Source of the DNA: Xylanibacter brevis ATCC 19188
Lineage (GTDB): Bacteria; Bacteroidota; Bacteroidia; Bacteroidales; Bacteroidaceae
NCBI RefSeq assembly: GCF_000621725.1
Contig: NZ_JHXM01000008.1
Location: forward strand, 1-64,000
Reading direction: 5' to 3'
Length of the DNA stretch: 64,000 nt
In this document: positions 27,274 through 35,844 of the stretch, in pieces
Layout of the letters: each line of letters begins with the position of its first letter
Position numbering within the stretch: position 1 is the first letter of the stretch
Made by a program: the position numbers and the translations under genes
The notes under the pieces: generated by a model
Database searches by the model: none
What the model was told of the DNA's origin: nothing
Seen by the model: the letters and a program-made list of their open reading frames with translations, nothing else

Positions 27274-27281
27274 CAAAGGTA
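27274..27281 (-). promoter_or_regulatory. -7 box (TACCTTTG) for the YeiH gene
   Basis: The minus strand reads TACCTTTGCAG about 28 bases before the ATG at 27246, an exact TAnnTTTG match, implying a separate promoter between the LysR gene and the exporter gene. Confidence 0.55.
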
Positions 27282-27325
27282 CGAAAAGTTACGAAGAATA
27301 CAGTCTATATGGTCATACAAAATAA

Positions 27326-28219
27326 CTATCCCTTATAACCAGCAGTTATAAAGCGCTTGAATGATTTAGCGATTTCAGAGGTCTCGCCTTGCTTTTCCAC
27401 GAGAGATAATTTGCGATTGATGCTCATCCCATCTATCTCCACTATGCGGAAGATATTGCTGTATATTTCCTTGTTGACCGAGCGTATGCTCACGATGCCC
27501 AGCGCATCTGATTTCTCTACATAATGCTTGATACCCTCTGTTGTTCCGAAGTTCATTTCTATGTCCAGGTCGGATAAGCTAATGCCCTGACGCTTAAGTG
27601 CTTGTTGCATCACGTCAAGAGTACCAGAGCCGAACTCTCTGATCACGATAGGGATAGATTTCAATTCTGCCAGCGAAATGCTTTCCTTCGTCAGTTGGGT
27701 GTTGTCTGAGCGAACGATAGCCACCAGTTCATCATCCATGAAGGATGTATATTTCAGTTGTGGCTGACGTATCACGCCCTCCACCATACCTATATCAATT
27801 CTGTCTGACGAGAGCGCATATTCTATTTCTCTGCTATTGCCACTCAGCATGGAGATGCGCACATCAGGAAACTGGCGATGAAAAGCTGCAATCATCTCTG
27901 GAACCACATATTGCGAGATGGTGGTACTTGCTCCAATACGCAGCTCACCTGTGGTATACTGCTGCAGGGCATTCATGTCGTAATTTAGTTTCTGGTAATT
28001 CTTCAGAATCTTGTTGGCATGATCTAGCAGCAACTGACCGGCCTTGGTCAGTTGAATTTTGTTACCCAAGCGCTCGAAAAGTCGCACATTATACTCCTTT
28101 TCCAGTTCCTGCACATGCTTGCTGATGGCAGGCTGACTGATAAAAAGCTCTTGAGAAGCCTTGGTAAAGCTCAAGTTTCGAGCCACACTCTGAAATACCT
28201 TCAATCGAATATCTATCAT
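27326..28219 (-). CDS. LysR-family transcriptional regulator
   Basis: A 297-residue regulator. The N-terminal helix-turn-helix (FTKASQELFISQPAISKHVQ, residues 18-37) is textbook LysR, followed by the linker helix and the two-lobed periplasmic-binding-like effector domain (GELRIGASTTISQYV, then IDIGMVEG and LVAIVRS). Its place directly upstream of a YeiH-type exporter gene suggests that it controls that gene; the inducer is unknown. It is close to the CysB/CbbR-like branch by its binding helix. Confidence 0.92.
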   Translation of the reverse strand: MIDIRLKVFQSVARNLSFTKASQELFISQPAISKHVQELEKEYNVRLFERLGNKIQLTKAGQLLLDHANKILKNYQKLNYDMNALQQYTTGELRIGASTTISQYVVPEMIAAFHRQFPDVRISMLSGNSREIEYALSSDRIDIGMVEGVIRQPQLKYTSFMDDELVAIVRSDNTQLTKESISLAELKSIPIVIREFGSGTLDVMQQALKRQGISLSDLDIEMNFGTTEGIKHYVEKSDALGIVSIRSVNKEIYSNIFRIVEIDGMSINRKLSLVEKQGETSEIAKSFKRFITAGYKG

Positions 28220-28235
28220 ATTATTGAGTGTATTG

Positions 28236-29531
28236 TCATTTCAAAACTATAATGTCACTCCAACGAGTCGTTGGATTTTTACTCTTGAAATCATGCTTGA
28301 TGGCATTGGCAAAGACGTTGGCCTTACCCTTGCCATCCTTCTGGGTGTATTGCTGACTGCCAAGAACAATGGTCTCAGTTCCATTGACCTTGTTGATGCG
28401 GTCGATAACGGCATCCAGTCGCTTCATCTTCTCAAACTGTTCCGCATTTGTGTCAAACAAGTCCTGCTGAATTGGACTGTTAGGCCCAATTCCCATAACG
28501 ATGACACCTGCTTTCTTATAGTGATAGCCCTGACGGTAGAGTTTCTGAAGAACTTCATTAGCTGCTTTGACAATGGTGACAGTCGAGCTGGAGGGTGTGA
28601 GAAGACGCATTTCCTGAAAGTTCCAGTATTGAGGCAGGTCTTCACGGAAAGCATTGGTGTTGAGAAATACGCCTACGATGGACGCGACCGTACCTTGCTG
28701 ACGTAGTTTCTCTGCACATCTGGCAGCATAGTTCGATACATGAGTACGGAGTCCATCAAGGTCTGTAATCATACCATTGAAAGAACGGCTGGTACAGATA
28801 GATTTCTTCTTAGCCATCTCTTCATTGGGCACACAGTCCTCTCCGTTCAGTTCTCGCCAAGTACGCTCAATAACGATGTTGTTGAATGTTGCTCGCACCC
28901 AACTCTGGTTATGCTCTGCAAAGTCATAGGCAGTCTTCACGCCAAGAGCTTCAAGACGTGCGGCATAACGTCGGCCAATGCCCCAGACTTCATCTATGGG
29001 GTATAGTTTCAATGCTTTGATACGCTTCTCGTCTGAATCGATCATGCAGCAATGGCGGTAGCCCTGGTATTTCTTGGCGAAATGGCTGGCCATCTTCGCA
29101 AGGGTCTTATTAGGTGCCAGTCCGATACTGACAGGCATTCCCACGTTTCGCTTGATTTTCTTGTGCAGCTCTTCGCCCCATGCTTTCAAGTCCATATGCT
29201 CCATGCCATCAAGATAGACAAAGCATTCATCGATGCTGTAACGGAAGTAGGCAGGTGCCTCCTTGCTGATGATTGAAACCACACGGCTTGTCAATTCACC
29301 ATACAACTCATAGTTGGATGAGAATACGACAATCTTTTGATTGGGGAACTGCTCTGCCAGTTGGAAATAAGGTGTTCCGGCTTTGATGCCCATCTTTTTG
29401 GCTTCATTTGACCGCGCCACCACGCAGCCGTCATTATTCGAGAGCACAACGACAGGCTTGTCTTTCAAGTCTGGTCGAAAGACACGCTCACATGAAACGT
29501 AACAGTTATCGCAGTCAATGATGCCGTACAT
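28236..29531 (-). CDS. umuC: Y-family translesion DNA polymerase, UmuC
   Basis: A 431-residue polymerase. MYGIIDCDNCYVSCERVF carries the first metal-binding Asp, YSIDECFVY the catalytic Asp-Glu pair near residue 100, and GIGRRYAARLEALGV the helix-hairpin-helix thumb block. The tail (SDIIVLK) is that of UmuC-type DNA polymerase V subunits. The ATG at 29531 is preferred; an in-frame ATG three codons earlier is possible. It lies in an operon with umuD, separated by one unknown gene. It allows bypass of damaged bases with UmuD'2. Confidence 0.93.
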   Translation of the reverse strand: MYGIIDCDNCYVSCERVFRPDLKDKPVVVLSNNDGCVVARSNEAKKMGIKAGTPYFQLAEQFPNQKIVVFSSNYELYGELTSRVVSIISKEAPAYFRYSIDECFVYLDGMEHMDLKAWGEELHKKIKRNVGMPVSIGLAPNKTLAKMASHFAKKYQGYRHCCMIDSDEKRIKALKLYPIDEVWGIGRRYAARLEALGVKTAYDFAEHNQSWVRATFNNIVIERTWRELNGEDCVPNEEMAKKKSICTSRSFNGMITDLDGLRTHVSNYAARCAEKLRQQGTVASIVGVFLNTNAFREDLPQYWNFQEMRLLTPSSSTVTIVKAANEVLQKLYRQGYHYKKAGVIVMGIGPNSPIQQDLFDTNAEQFEKMKRLDAVIDRINKVNGTETIVLGSQQYTQKDGKGKANVFANAIKHDFKSKNPTTRWSDIIVLK

Positions 29532-29562
29532 GGTTTCCAAGCATTGAATTATACTACATAAA

Positions 29563-29970
29563 TTAGTCTTTGGCAGTTCTCAGATAGCCAATTACCATAT
29601 TCATCCATCTACCATATCGAATATGCGGTGGAACACAGAGCAAGTCAGGACTGAGCTGATTATATATAGATTCAGCAAGGACAAGGAAATTTCCTGCTCC
29701 TAAGCTTATGCCTTTCCATCCGTTAGGAGTTTTTTCAACCTCGAAGAAACCGAATAAACAGCCTTTTAATGGAGGACAGACTTCATCGCACATTTCGATG
29801 GTCATATAGCCATAAGCATAATTCATACTATATTTCCGACCATCCTGAGCAATGACAATAATCTCACCCGGACTGCCTTGTGCGCCTCCATGAGCAAATG
29901 AAAATGCTATTACATTAAGATTTAGGAAATCCCTGTAATTTTTCTCATCTATGTATATTAAGTCCTCCAT
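29563..29970 (-). CDS. Hypothetical protein between umuD and umuC
   Basis: A 135-residue protein that I do not recognise. It has a glycine-rich start (SFAHGGAQGSPGEII), predicted strands and a helical C terminus (GRWMNMVIGYLRTAKD). It sits 21 bases after umuD and 22 bases before umuC on the same strand, so it is part of the SOS-type operon. Insertion of a gene between umuD and umuC is unusual and hints at a polymerase-associated or cargo role. Confidence 0.65.
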   Translation of the reverse strand: MEDLIYIDEKNYRDFLNLNVIAFSFAHGGAQGSPGEIIVIAQDGRKYSMNYAYGYMTIEMCDEVCPPLKGCLFGFFEVEKTPNGWKGISLGAGNFLVLAESIYNQLSPDLLCVPPHIRYGRWMNMVIGYLRTAKD

Positions 29971-29991
29971 AATACAAATATTCGCATAATA

Positions 29992-30426
29992 TCACTTCCA
30001 TCTTTTTATAGTCCAAATCACCACACCCCACACTTCAAAGTCATCATCTGCATCGATGCGAATAGGCTTGAAGTCCTTGTTGGCAGGACGTAACTCAATA
30101 TAGCCGTCCTTACGGTGACGTAAGTCGAGGTATTTGATGGTGAACTCGTCATTGATATATCCAACGACAATATCCCCATCCTGAGCTTCAACGGAACGGT
30201 CGATGACGGCAATATCTCCGTCATTGATACCTGCTTCAATCATCGAATCGCCTTCCACCTTGCCATAGAATGTTGCTTCTGGGTTCCGAATCAGATCACG
30301 ATTGAAATCCAGTGTCTCATGGCTGTAGTCTTCAGCTGGAGAAGGGAATCCGGCTTTTATGCCAGGAGCGAATTGAAGCTTCAGCTTCTTTTCAAAGTCA
30401 CCTTGTATAACTCGAATGCTTGACAT
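29992..30426 (-). CDS. umuD: UmuD, self-cleaving polymerase V subunit
   Basis: A 144-residue LexA/UmuD-type S24 peptidase. The cleavage bond is Ala25-Gly26 (KAGF), the nucleophile Ser61 in EGDSM and the general base Lys98 in EFTIKYL, at almost exactly the positions of E. coli UmuD (24/25, 60, 97). RecA filaments trigger self-cleavage, and the product joins UmuC to form a translesion polymerase. It starts one base after the stop of the upstream gene, so it is translationally coupled to it. Confidence 0.93.
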   Translation of the reverse strand: MSSIRVIQGDFEKKLKLQFAPGIKAGFPSPAEDYSHETLDFNRDLIRNPEATFYGKVEGDSMIEAGINDGDIAVIDRSVEAQDGDIVVGYINDEFTIKYLDLRHRKDGYIELRPANKDFKPIRIDADDDFEVWGVVIWTIKRWK

Positions 30427-30427
30427 A

Positions 30428-30865
30428 TTATAAACTCTCTATTTGATATAGACACTTTCCTTTTCTATAGTGATTGGGAGATAATCTCTTAATGCTGTCA
30501 AAAGCTAATATGTAATCCTTTACACACCATTCCCATGCTTCTTGTATGACATAGTTTTTATCGTAAAGGATCCATACCAATTTGTCCCATTCGTAATTAG
30601 AAGCCTTTGGAACCATTGTTACAAAACTGCCTTTTTTCCCGCTTGGACGATTAGCTTTTACTTGATATCTTATATTGTTAAAAACAAAATCTGCACCTTT
30701 ACTTACAGCTGTTTTGTCCTTCATGTATTCTGAATACTCATTTTCAGACATCCCGACTAACATGGCGGCATCATATTCGGAAAGGGCACTTGTAATTGAT
30801 GGTGCAACCCCGAAGCTTTCTTGCCATTGCAAAGCAATATCTATAAGTTTATTTCTTAAAGTCAT
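30428..30865 (-). CDS. Putative PD-(D/E)xK-like nuclease upstream of umuD
   Basis: A 145-residue protein. GADFVFNNIRYQVKANRPSGK (about residues 56-76) has the spacing of a nuclease core, Asp then a strand ending in QVK, where Gln replaces the usual Glu as in some restriction enzymes, and KGSF follows. The N terminus looks like a short helical DNA-binding segment. Family assignment is by pattern only. Its stop lies one base before the umuD ATG, which places it as the first gene of the umuD operon. Confidence 0.5.
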   Translation of the reverse strand: MTLRNKLIDIALQWQESFGVAPSITSALSEYDAAMLVGMSENEYSEYMKDKTAVSKGADFVFNNIRYQVKANRPSGKKGSFVTMVPKASNYEWDKLVWILYDKNYVIQEAWEWCVKDYILAFDSIKRLSPNHYRKGKCLYQIESL

Positions 30866-30895
30866 ATCACACTCAGATAAATTGGAATTTACCCA

Positions 30896-31552
30896 TTACC
30901 CCTCCACAAACGCCTTGATTTCTTGCTCCAAGAGGCGGAATACATTTGCAACCAGATAGCCATCTGCAATCGCATGATTCAGGCGGACTGTCACTGGCAT
31001 AACAAGCCTACCGTTTTCTTCCCTGTATTTCCCCCAGTTGACAATAGGCGCAAAATACAGATGCCCGTCAGGCAGTTCTATGTTCAGCGAATCGTACGAG
31101 AGCCATGATATGAACGATGCATCAAACCAGTTCGGGTGGTTCGCCATATCCAGTCCGTATTCCCTTGTTTTCTTTGCCTCTTCAACATCCCGCAAAGCAG
31201 AAGCATAGAACTTTTCATAGTCCTCAAAGTATTCTGTATAGACAGGTGTGCATGTTTCCGTATCTTCATGAAAAACATACTGTGTGGGATTTATCACGTC
31301 GTAGCAGATGAGTTCATCCGTCTGCCAGAGATAGCCCATTCTGTAGTCTTCACGTGAATTCATCACATTGGAGAGAATATACAGGAAGTTGATATAAAAC
31401 TTTGTCCCTGTTTTCTTGGAGTATGAAGCAAGTTCTGTTACGTCTATCCTCGCCGTTATGGAAGTAGAGCATTTACAATCTTCGGAAAAGTGACGGAAGA
31501 CACCTTTCCTATAGTATTTATCTCTGTCAATTACCTTATAGTTCGTATTCAT
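30896..31552 (-). CDS. Chloramphenicol acetyltransferase (CatA-like)
   Basis: A 218-residue protein with the type A chloramphenicol acetyltransferase plan: the N-terminal RKGVFRHFSEDCKCSTSITARID block, CTPVYTEYFEDYEKFY, WFDASFISWLSYDSLN and the catalytic His in LNHAIADGYLVA near the C terminus (canonical HHAxxDG). The first His of the canonical pair is Asn here, as in some family members. It transfers acetyl from acetyl-CoA, to chloramphenicol in the well-studied enzymes; the substrate here is not proven. The ATG at 31552 is preferred over 31579, which overlaps the upstream gene. Confidence 0.8.
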   Translation of the reverse strand: MNTNYKVIDRDKYYRKGVFRHFSEDCKCSTSITARIDVTELASYSKKTGTKFYINFLYILSNVMNSREDYRMGYLWQTDELICYDVINPTQYVFHEDTETCTPVYTEYFEDYEKFYASALRDVEEAKKTREYGLDMANHPNWFDASFISWLSYDSLNIELPDGHLYFAPIVNWGKYREENGRLVMPVTVRLNHAIADGYLVANVFRLLEQEIKAFVEG

Positions 31553-31568
31553 AATTGTAAATTCCGAT

Positions 31569-32918
31569 TTATCTATCAATTAGCGTATATTCATTCTTGG
31601 CTTCCTCATCAGTCGCTTCAGGTTCCTTTATCCAGCCACCACGATAATCAGCAATGGGCGCTATCTGCAGTGGATGACGGTCAGTAATCTCGTAAGTCAG
31701 TCCCTGCTGATGCAGCTCGTCAAGGAATGTATCAAGATAGACATCGGTCGTAAACCGCTGCATGAAACTGATGCAGAAAATGCCAGCGGCAGCACTGACT
31801 TCCACCACAATCATATAGGCAGAGTCGGTCTCTGTGCGCATCTCCTTTACATACTGTTCGGCTGCGCCCAGACGGGCCTTCCCCACATAACTGAACATAC
31901 ACGAACCGTACTGCTGACTCAGTTGGTTTGTCGGAGCAAAGGCCTGATAGCGGGCTTCAAGCGTGGGCAGCGCCTCCACTCTGTCCATTCTGCCCTGTGT
32001 CTGCCAGAAGTAGTCCAGCAGATTGTCTGGATATGTCTGCTCCTTCACCATCTTACGGAATGTGGCTACCTGCGCTTCGAAATTTTTACCTTGTATGTCT
32101 TGTCCAAACGAAAGGAACAGTCCGCCGACTTGCGAATGATGTGCCGCATCGGTTCCAAGGGTGTGCCTCAGATCTACCGCTACGGTAACGGTTGGTGCCT
32201 GAGGCGCACTCTCTGGATGCAGACGGGCGATGGCTCTTGCAAGGAGCAGAGACAGGAAAGAGGTTGGCGTGGCACCGCAGGCGCGTACACGCTTCATCAT
32301 CTGTTCCTCAGAGATACGTATCTGCACCACTTCCTTCTTATCAGCAAGGGGTACGATGGCATCGGTTGCCAGATTGATAACCTTGGGACGCTCGGGCAGT
32401 TGCTGCGGATGAATGCTCGTTGGTCTTGGTCCTGTGGCAGGATCTGTCCATTCTGTCTCGTCGATGATGTCACCTGCCACCCAGACTCCTGCAGAGTCTA
32501 ATCCACAATCGTAGCGTCTGCGGCAGTATTCATAAAGCAGTGTCCGAAGGATGCGATAGGCGGCAGTCCCGTCGATGAGCGCATGAAAAAAATCCAATGC
32601 CATGCAATCGTCCCACCACGCGAATGCCATCAGATGTTCATTGGCTTCTTCACTACACAAGCATACCGGATGACGACTGTCCGTGACTTTCCAAGGCCGT
32701 GGATTGTCGTGATAGACATAGTGCTCGCTGCCATCAGCATCGCGTACTACACCGAGTTTGACGCACAGGTAGGGGTATCTCGTCCGTGTTGCTGCAACTG
32801 CTTCTTCGAGCAGATGCCCATCCACACCATCCTTCATCTGCAGAATGATGCGCACAGTCATAGGGTACTCATCATCGGCCCTGTTCAAGTAAAAACGCTC
32901 AATATATAATCTTTTCAT
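31569..32918 (-). CDS. HxxxD-type acyltransferase (condensation/alcohol acetyltransferase-like)
   Basis: A 449-residue protein. DFFHALIDGTAAYRIL near residue 120 holds the HxxxDG active-site motif of the condensation/WES/alcohol acetyltransferase superfamily; SQVGGLFLSFGQD and GSCMFSYVGKARLG fit the later latch strands. These enzymes move acyl groups from CoA or carrier proteins to hydroxyl or amine acceptors. It starts 25 bases from the esterase lipoprotein gene upstream and is followed by the acetyltransferase-like gene, all leftward. The substrate is unknown. Confidence 0.75.
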   Translation of the reverse strand: MKRLYIERFYLNRADDEYPMTVRIILQMKDGVDGHLLEEAVAATRTRYPYLCVKLGVVRDADGSEHYVYHDNPRPWKVTDSRHPVCLCSEEANEHLMAFAWWDDCMALDFFHALIDGTAAYRILRTLLYEYCRRRYDCGLDSAGVWVAGDIIDETEWTDPATGPRPTSIHPQQLPERPKVINLATDAIVPLADKKEVVQIRISEEQMMKRVRACGATPTSFLSLLLARAIARLHPESAPQAPTVTVAVDLRHTLGTDAAHHSQVGGLFLSFGQDIQGKNFEAQVATFRKMVKEQTYPDNLLDYFWQTQGRMDRVEALPTLEARYQAFAPTNQLSQQYGSCMFSYVGKARLGAAEQYVKEMRTETDSAYMIVVEVSAAAGIFCISFMQRFTTDVYLDTFLDELHQQGLTYEITDRHPLQIAPIADYRGGWIKEPEATDEEAKNEYTLIDR

Positions 32919-32942
32919 CTGTCGGTTTGGATTTGTCAAAGT

Positions 32943-33884
32943 CTATTTACTCTGTTTGAACAGCCAGTCGCGAACTGCGGCAATCTTATATCCATAGTCG
33001 AAGGATGCCATGTGCTCCATGCCCTTGCCCGATTCGGGGAGTACGCTTCCTGCCTCCCAACGAATGAAGTTGATATTGCCGTCACGGGCAATCAGTTTTT
33101 CTGCCAACTTCTCTTGTTCCGCAGACGGCAATTTTGCACTCCAAGATGCAGAGTCAACCCTTGCATTATTCTCCTTCAGCACCTTCGCCAGGTCTCTCAT
33201 GCCGCCGGAAGCCTTTTGGTCGCCACCAGCCACGATGTAGAAGAAATGCTTCTTGCCGAAGTCCTGCATCTTCGAGGTGTCCCACTGACTGCTGACGAAG
33301 AGTGAGGCAGCAAAGAGGTCTGGATGGGTGATGTTGAAGTAGAACGACATCATGCCGCCCATCGACTGACCGGTGGTGTATAGACGGTTGGTATCTATAT
33401 TGTATTCCTTGCAGACCTTTTTAAGCAGACGTATGGTCATCTCCACCTCGTCCGTCGTGCTCCAGTCGTCCTGCACCGCCCATTCAGTGTATTGGGGAAC
33501 CAATACGAACGCTGGATGCTCTTTCTGATCCCTGTCTGAGGCGAACTCCAACGCTCCATATCCCTGAGTGAGCGGAGCCGTCACGTCCTTACCTACGGTA
33601 CTGGCATCGGCCATGAACAACACTAATGGGAGTTTGTGACCTGCCTCGGCACCTTCGGGAACAAGTAGGTTATAGGACATTATCTTACCCGTCTTGGCAT
33701 CCTCAAAGGTGAGCTGTCTGAACTTCTTCAGTGTCTCGTTCTTCAAAGCAACAAACGCGCTGTCAGAATCCTTGTTAACACTCATACCGCCACCCATGCG
33801 CGGTCCTCTTTCTCCGCCCTTCTTCTGGGCACAGGCAGTCAGGCACATGAGTCCTACTGCCAGCAAAAACATTACTTTATTCAT
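32943..33884 (-). CDS. Alpha/beta-hydrolase lipoprotein (esterase, PHB-depolymerase-like)
   Basis: A 313-residue secreted lipoprotein: signal sequence MFLLAVGLMCLTAC with the lipobox cysteine at residue 18, then an alpha/beta-hydrolase core. The nucleophile elbow is GQSMGG near residue 168, and AGSVLPESGKGMEHMASF near the end supplies the catalytic His region. The family hydrolyses esters or short peptides at the cell surface. It belongs to a leftward cluster of acyl-transfer enzymes, which would fit removal or exchange of acyl groups on a shared substrate. Confidence 0.8.
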   Translation of the reverse strand: MNKVMFLLAVGLMCLTACAQKKGGERGPRMGGGMSVNKDSDSAFVALKNETLKKFRQLTFEDAKTGKIMSYNLLVPEGAEAGHKLPLVLFMADASTVGKDVTAPLTQGYGALEFASDRDQKEHPAFVLVPQYTEWAVQDDWSTTDEVEMTIRLLKKVCKEYNIDTNRLYTTGQSMGGMMSFYFNITHPDLFAASLFVSSQWDTSKMQDFGKKHFFYIVAGGDQKASGGMRDLAKVLKENNARVDSASWSAKLPSAEQEKLAEKLIARDGNINFIRWEAGSVLPESGKGMEHMASFDYGYKIAAVRDWLFKQSK

Positions 33885-33986
33885 ATTTTCTTGGAGTGTT
33901 TCGAGTCGCGGCTCTGGTCTCTACCAAGACCTTTTAAAATTAACTATTATTCAGTTCCAACAGATAAATTGGAATTTTTCTGTCTT

Positions 33987-34555
33987 TTATACTTCTATCT
34001 TTTTTATCACTTTGGCTGGAACGCCACCAACAATGGTATTCGGTTCAACGTCCTTTGTCACTACTGCACCAGCAGCTACTACGGCTCCATCGCCGATGGT
34101 TACTCCAGCAAGAACGGTGGCATTGGCTCCTATCCAGACATTCTTGCCAATATGGATGGGGCATAGCTCATGCTCTGACGCTTGGCAGGGTCAAGGTCGT
34201 GGTTGATGGTTGCCAGCACGACATTGTGACCAATAAGTGCGCCTTCGTCGATGGTGATACCACCCTGATCCTGGAACTTGCAGCCCATGTTGATGAAGAC
34301 CCGTTCACCAACGACGGTGTTCTTGCCGCAGTCGGTGTGAAACGGTGGAAACATCCCAACCGTCTTGGGAACCTCTCGCCCCCAAAGCTGCTCCAGTAAA
34401 TCGTGCAGCTGCTCTGGAGTATGATACTTGCCGTTAATCTCAGCCGTTATCTGCAGAGCTTCCTGAGATAGCTGATGAAACATCATGTGGACATCGCCGC
34501 CTCCGATGACAGGCTTGCCCGATGCCATGTAGTCACGAAATTCTTGTATTGTCAT
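33987..34555 (-). pseudogene. Sugar O-acetyltransferase (maltose/galactoside type), frameshifted
   Basis: Codons 1-136 read a maltose-acetyltransferase-like N terminus and left-handed beta-helix (GERVFINMGCKFQDQGGI, LIGHNVVLATINHD). At 34158-34161 the minus strand has CCCC where one more C would restore frame; after the shift the expected hexapeptides continue ([29 protein letters not shown]) to a stop at 33987. The total is one base short of 190 codons. Either a real single-base deletion or a homopolymer sequencing error. The enzyme acetylates sugars with acetyl-CoA. Confidence 0.85.
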
Positions 34556-34561
34556 TGTTCT

Positions 34562-34765
34562 TTATTTTTCTTTTGTGAATTTGTAAACAGCCCATGTTGG
34601 TAGAATAACCAATACCAATAAGCTTATCTCCACCAATGCGTAGGAGCCGAAATAGTCAACCAATGTTTGGAATTTCAAAACTCCATCCACGAGGAATACC
34701 AGGAGGGCAAACCAGCAGATAAAGAATATTGCTGAATACTTGATTTTTCGATTCTTTATTTTCAT
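34562..34765 (-). CDS. Small two-span membrane protein
   Basis: A 67-residue protein with two hydrophobic helices (IFFICWFALLVFLVDGVL and ALVEISLLVLVILPTWAV) and basic ends (MKIKNRKIK; FTKEK). It lies seven bases from the sugar acetyltransferase start and 15 from the YjbR gene, all leftward. No family recognised. Confidence 0.6.
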   Translation of the reverse strand: MKIKNRKIKYSAIFFICWFALLVFLVDGVLKFQTLVDYFGSYALVEISLLVLVILPTWAVYKFTKEK

Positions 34766-34780
34766 TTTACTACAACTAAA

Positions 34781-35161
34781 TCAATCTAATACAGATAAAT
34801 AATTGGAGCGAATAGCCTTTGGAAGTTTCAATGCAATGAGTTGGTATGACTCTTTAATCAACCCCTTTACTATTGCTTCGTCCATTTCTTCATAATAGAT
34901 GTCGCTCCAGTGCGTCTTGTTCCAATGATAGGCAGGTGTTACGGCAGAGAATTGTTCTCTAAGTTCGATATTCCTGTCTGGTGACAGTTTCAAGGCAATT
35001 CTTGAAACTCCGTCCTTCATATCATATCGGCCACCGCCTAACCATAGGCAGACGAATATCTTTCCCTCCAAGCGGAAGTTAAGGATGTCTTCACCAAACG
35101 CTTGGTCTTCGGTCACTCCTGCGAGGGACAGCGTGTATTCTCTGACTTGCTCGATATTCAT
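34781..35161 (-). CDS. MmcQ/YjbR-family protein
   Basis: A 126-residue protein with the YjbR/MmcQ signature: MNIEQVREYTLSLAGVTEDQ at the start, LNFRLEGKIFVCL, ALKLSPDRNIELREQF, TPAYHWNKTHW and the SYQLIALKLPK end. The fold is CyaY-like and is proposed to bind DNA. Its ATG (35161) overlaps the nitroreductase stop by four bases (ATGA), so they are translationally coupled, a pairing that is common for this family. Confidence 0.9.
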   Translation of the reverse strand: MNIEQVREYTLSLAGVTEDQAFGEDILNFRLEGKIFVCLWLGGGRYDMKDGVSRIALKLSPDRNIELREQFSAVTPAYHWNKTHWSDIYYEEMDEAIVKGLIKESYQLIALKLPKAIRSNYLSVLD

Positions 35162-35844
35162 ACCCACTCAAAATTTACTTCTCCTGCACCAATTTCAAAG
35201 TGGTATTTGGCAATGCCCAAGTCCATCTTTGTATAGCCAATCATGGAAAATCCCTTCTTCGCTCTTATCTGATGACAGTTGTTTTTCACTCCAACGTGTT
35301 CAAACGAAAACTTCTGTTGGTTTACGGCTGTAGGAGCAAGCAATGCTGCTTCAATGCCTTTCTTAAACCATGATGGAGTGATGTCACTGGCATTGCTCAC
35401 TTGCTCGACGGTCTTGATTTTATGGCTGACACCTTGTGTCTCACCATAACCGATGGCAATGTAACAAGCAATCTTCTCGTCTTCGCCAAGCTCATACGTT
35501 CCTGACACCTTCGAATAGGAGAGACCTACCCAACAGGTGTTTAATCCAAGTGTCTGAGCCTGTAACACCAGATGCTCTCCATAGTAGCCTATGCGTTCAT
35601 CAAGATCTTCGGCTTTCTTTCCTGCCATGACAATATAGTTGTTGGCATTACGAAACTTCCCATATTTGGCCATTGTCCCTTGGAATGCCTTTGGCTCGTT
35701 AAGGATCAACTGCATGTGCAGCTTGCCTTCACAATTCAGAACGGCAATCTGCTCTTCCAGTGCCTTTACTACATCGTCTGTCAATGGCTCGTTTTTGTAT
35801 GCCCTTACACTATGCCGGGCTTCAATAGCTTCTTGTAGTGTCAT
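35158..35844 (-). CDS. Nitroreductase-family flavoprotein
   Basis: A 228-residue enzyme. ARHSVRAYKNEPL (residues 8-20) is the FMN phosphate-binding start of nitroreductases; GEHLVLQAQTLGLNTCWVG and ALLAPTAVNQQKF are the remaining family blocks. It reduces nitro groups or related electron-poor substrates with NAD(P)H. The ATG at 35844 is preferred to 35886, since the longer form overlaps the upstream gene and lacks family similarity. Confidence 0.9.
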   Translation of the reverse strand: MTLQEAIEARHSVRAYKNEPLTDDVVKALEEQIAVLNCEGKLHMQLILNEPKAFQGTMAKYGKFRNANNYIVMAGKKAEDLDERIGYYGEHLVLQAQTLGLNTCWVGLSYSKVSGTYELGEDEKIACYIAIGYGETQGVSHKIKTVEQVSNASDITPSWFKKGIEAALLAPTAVNQQKFSFEHVGVKNNCHQIRAKKGFSMIGYTKMDLGIAKYHFEIGAGEVNFEWV

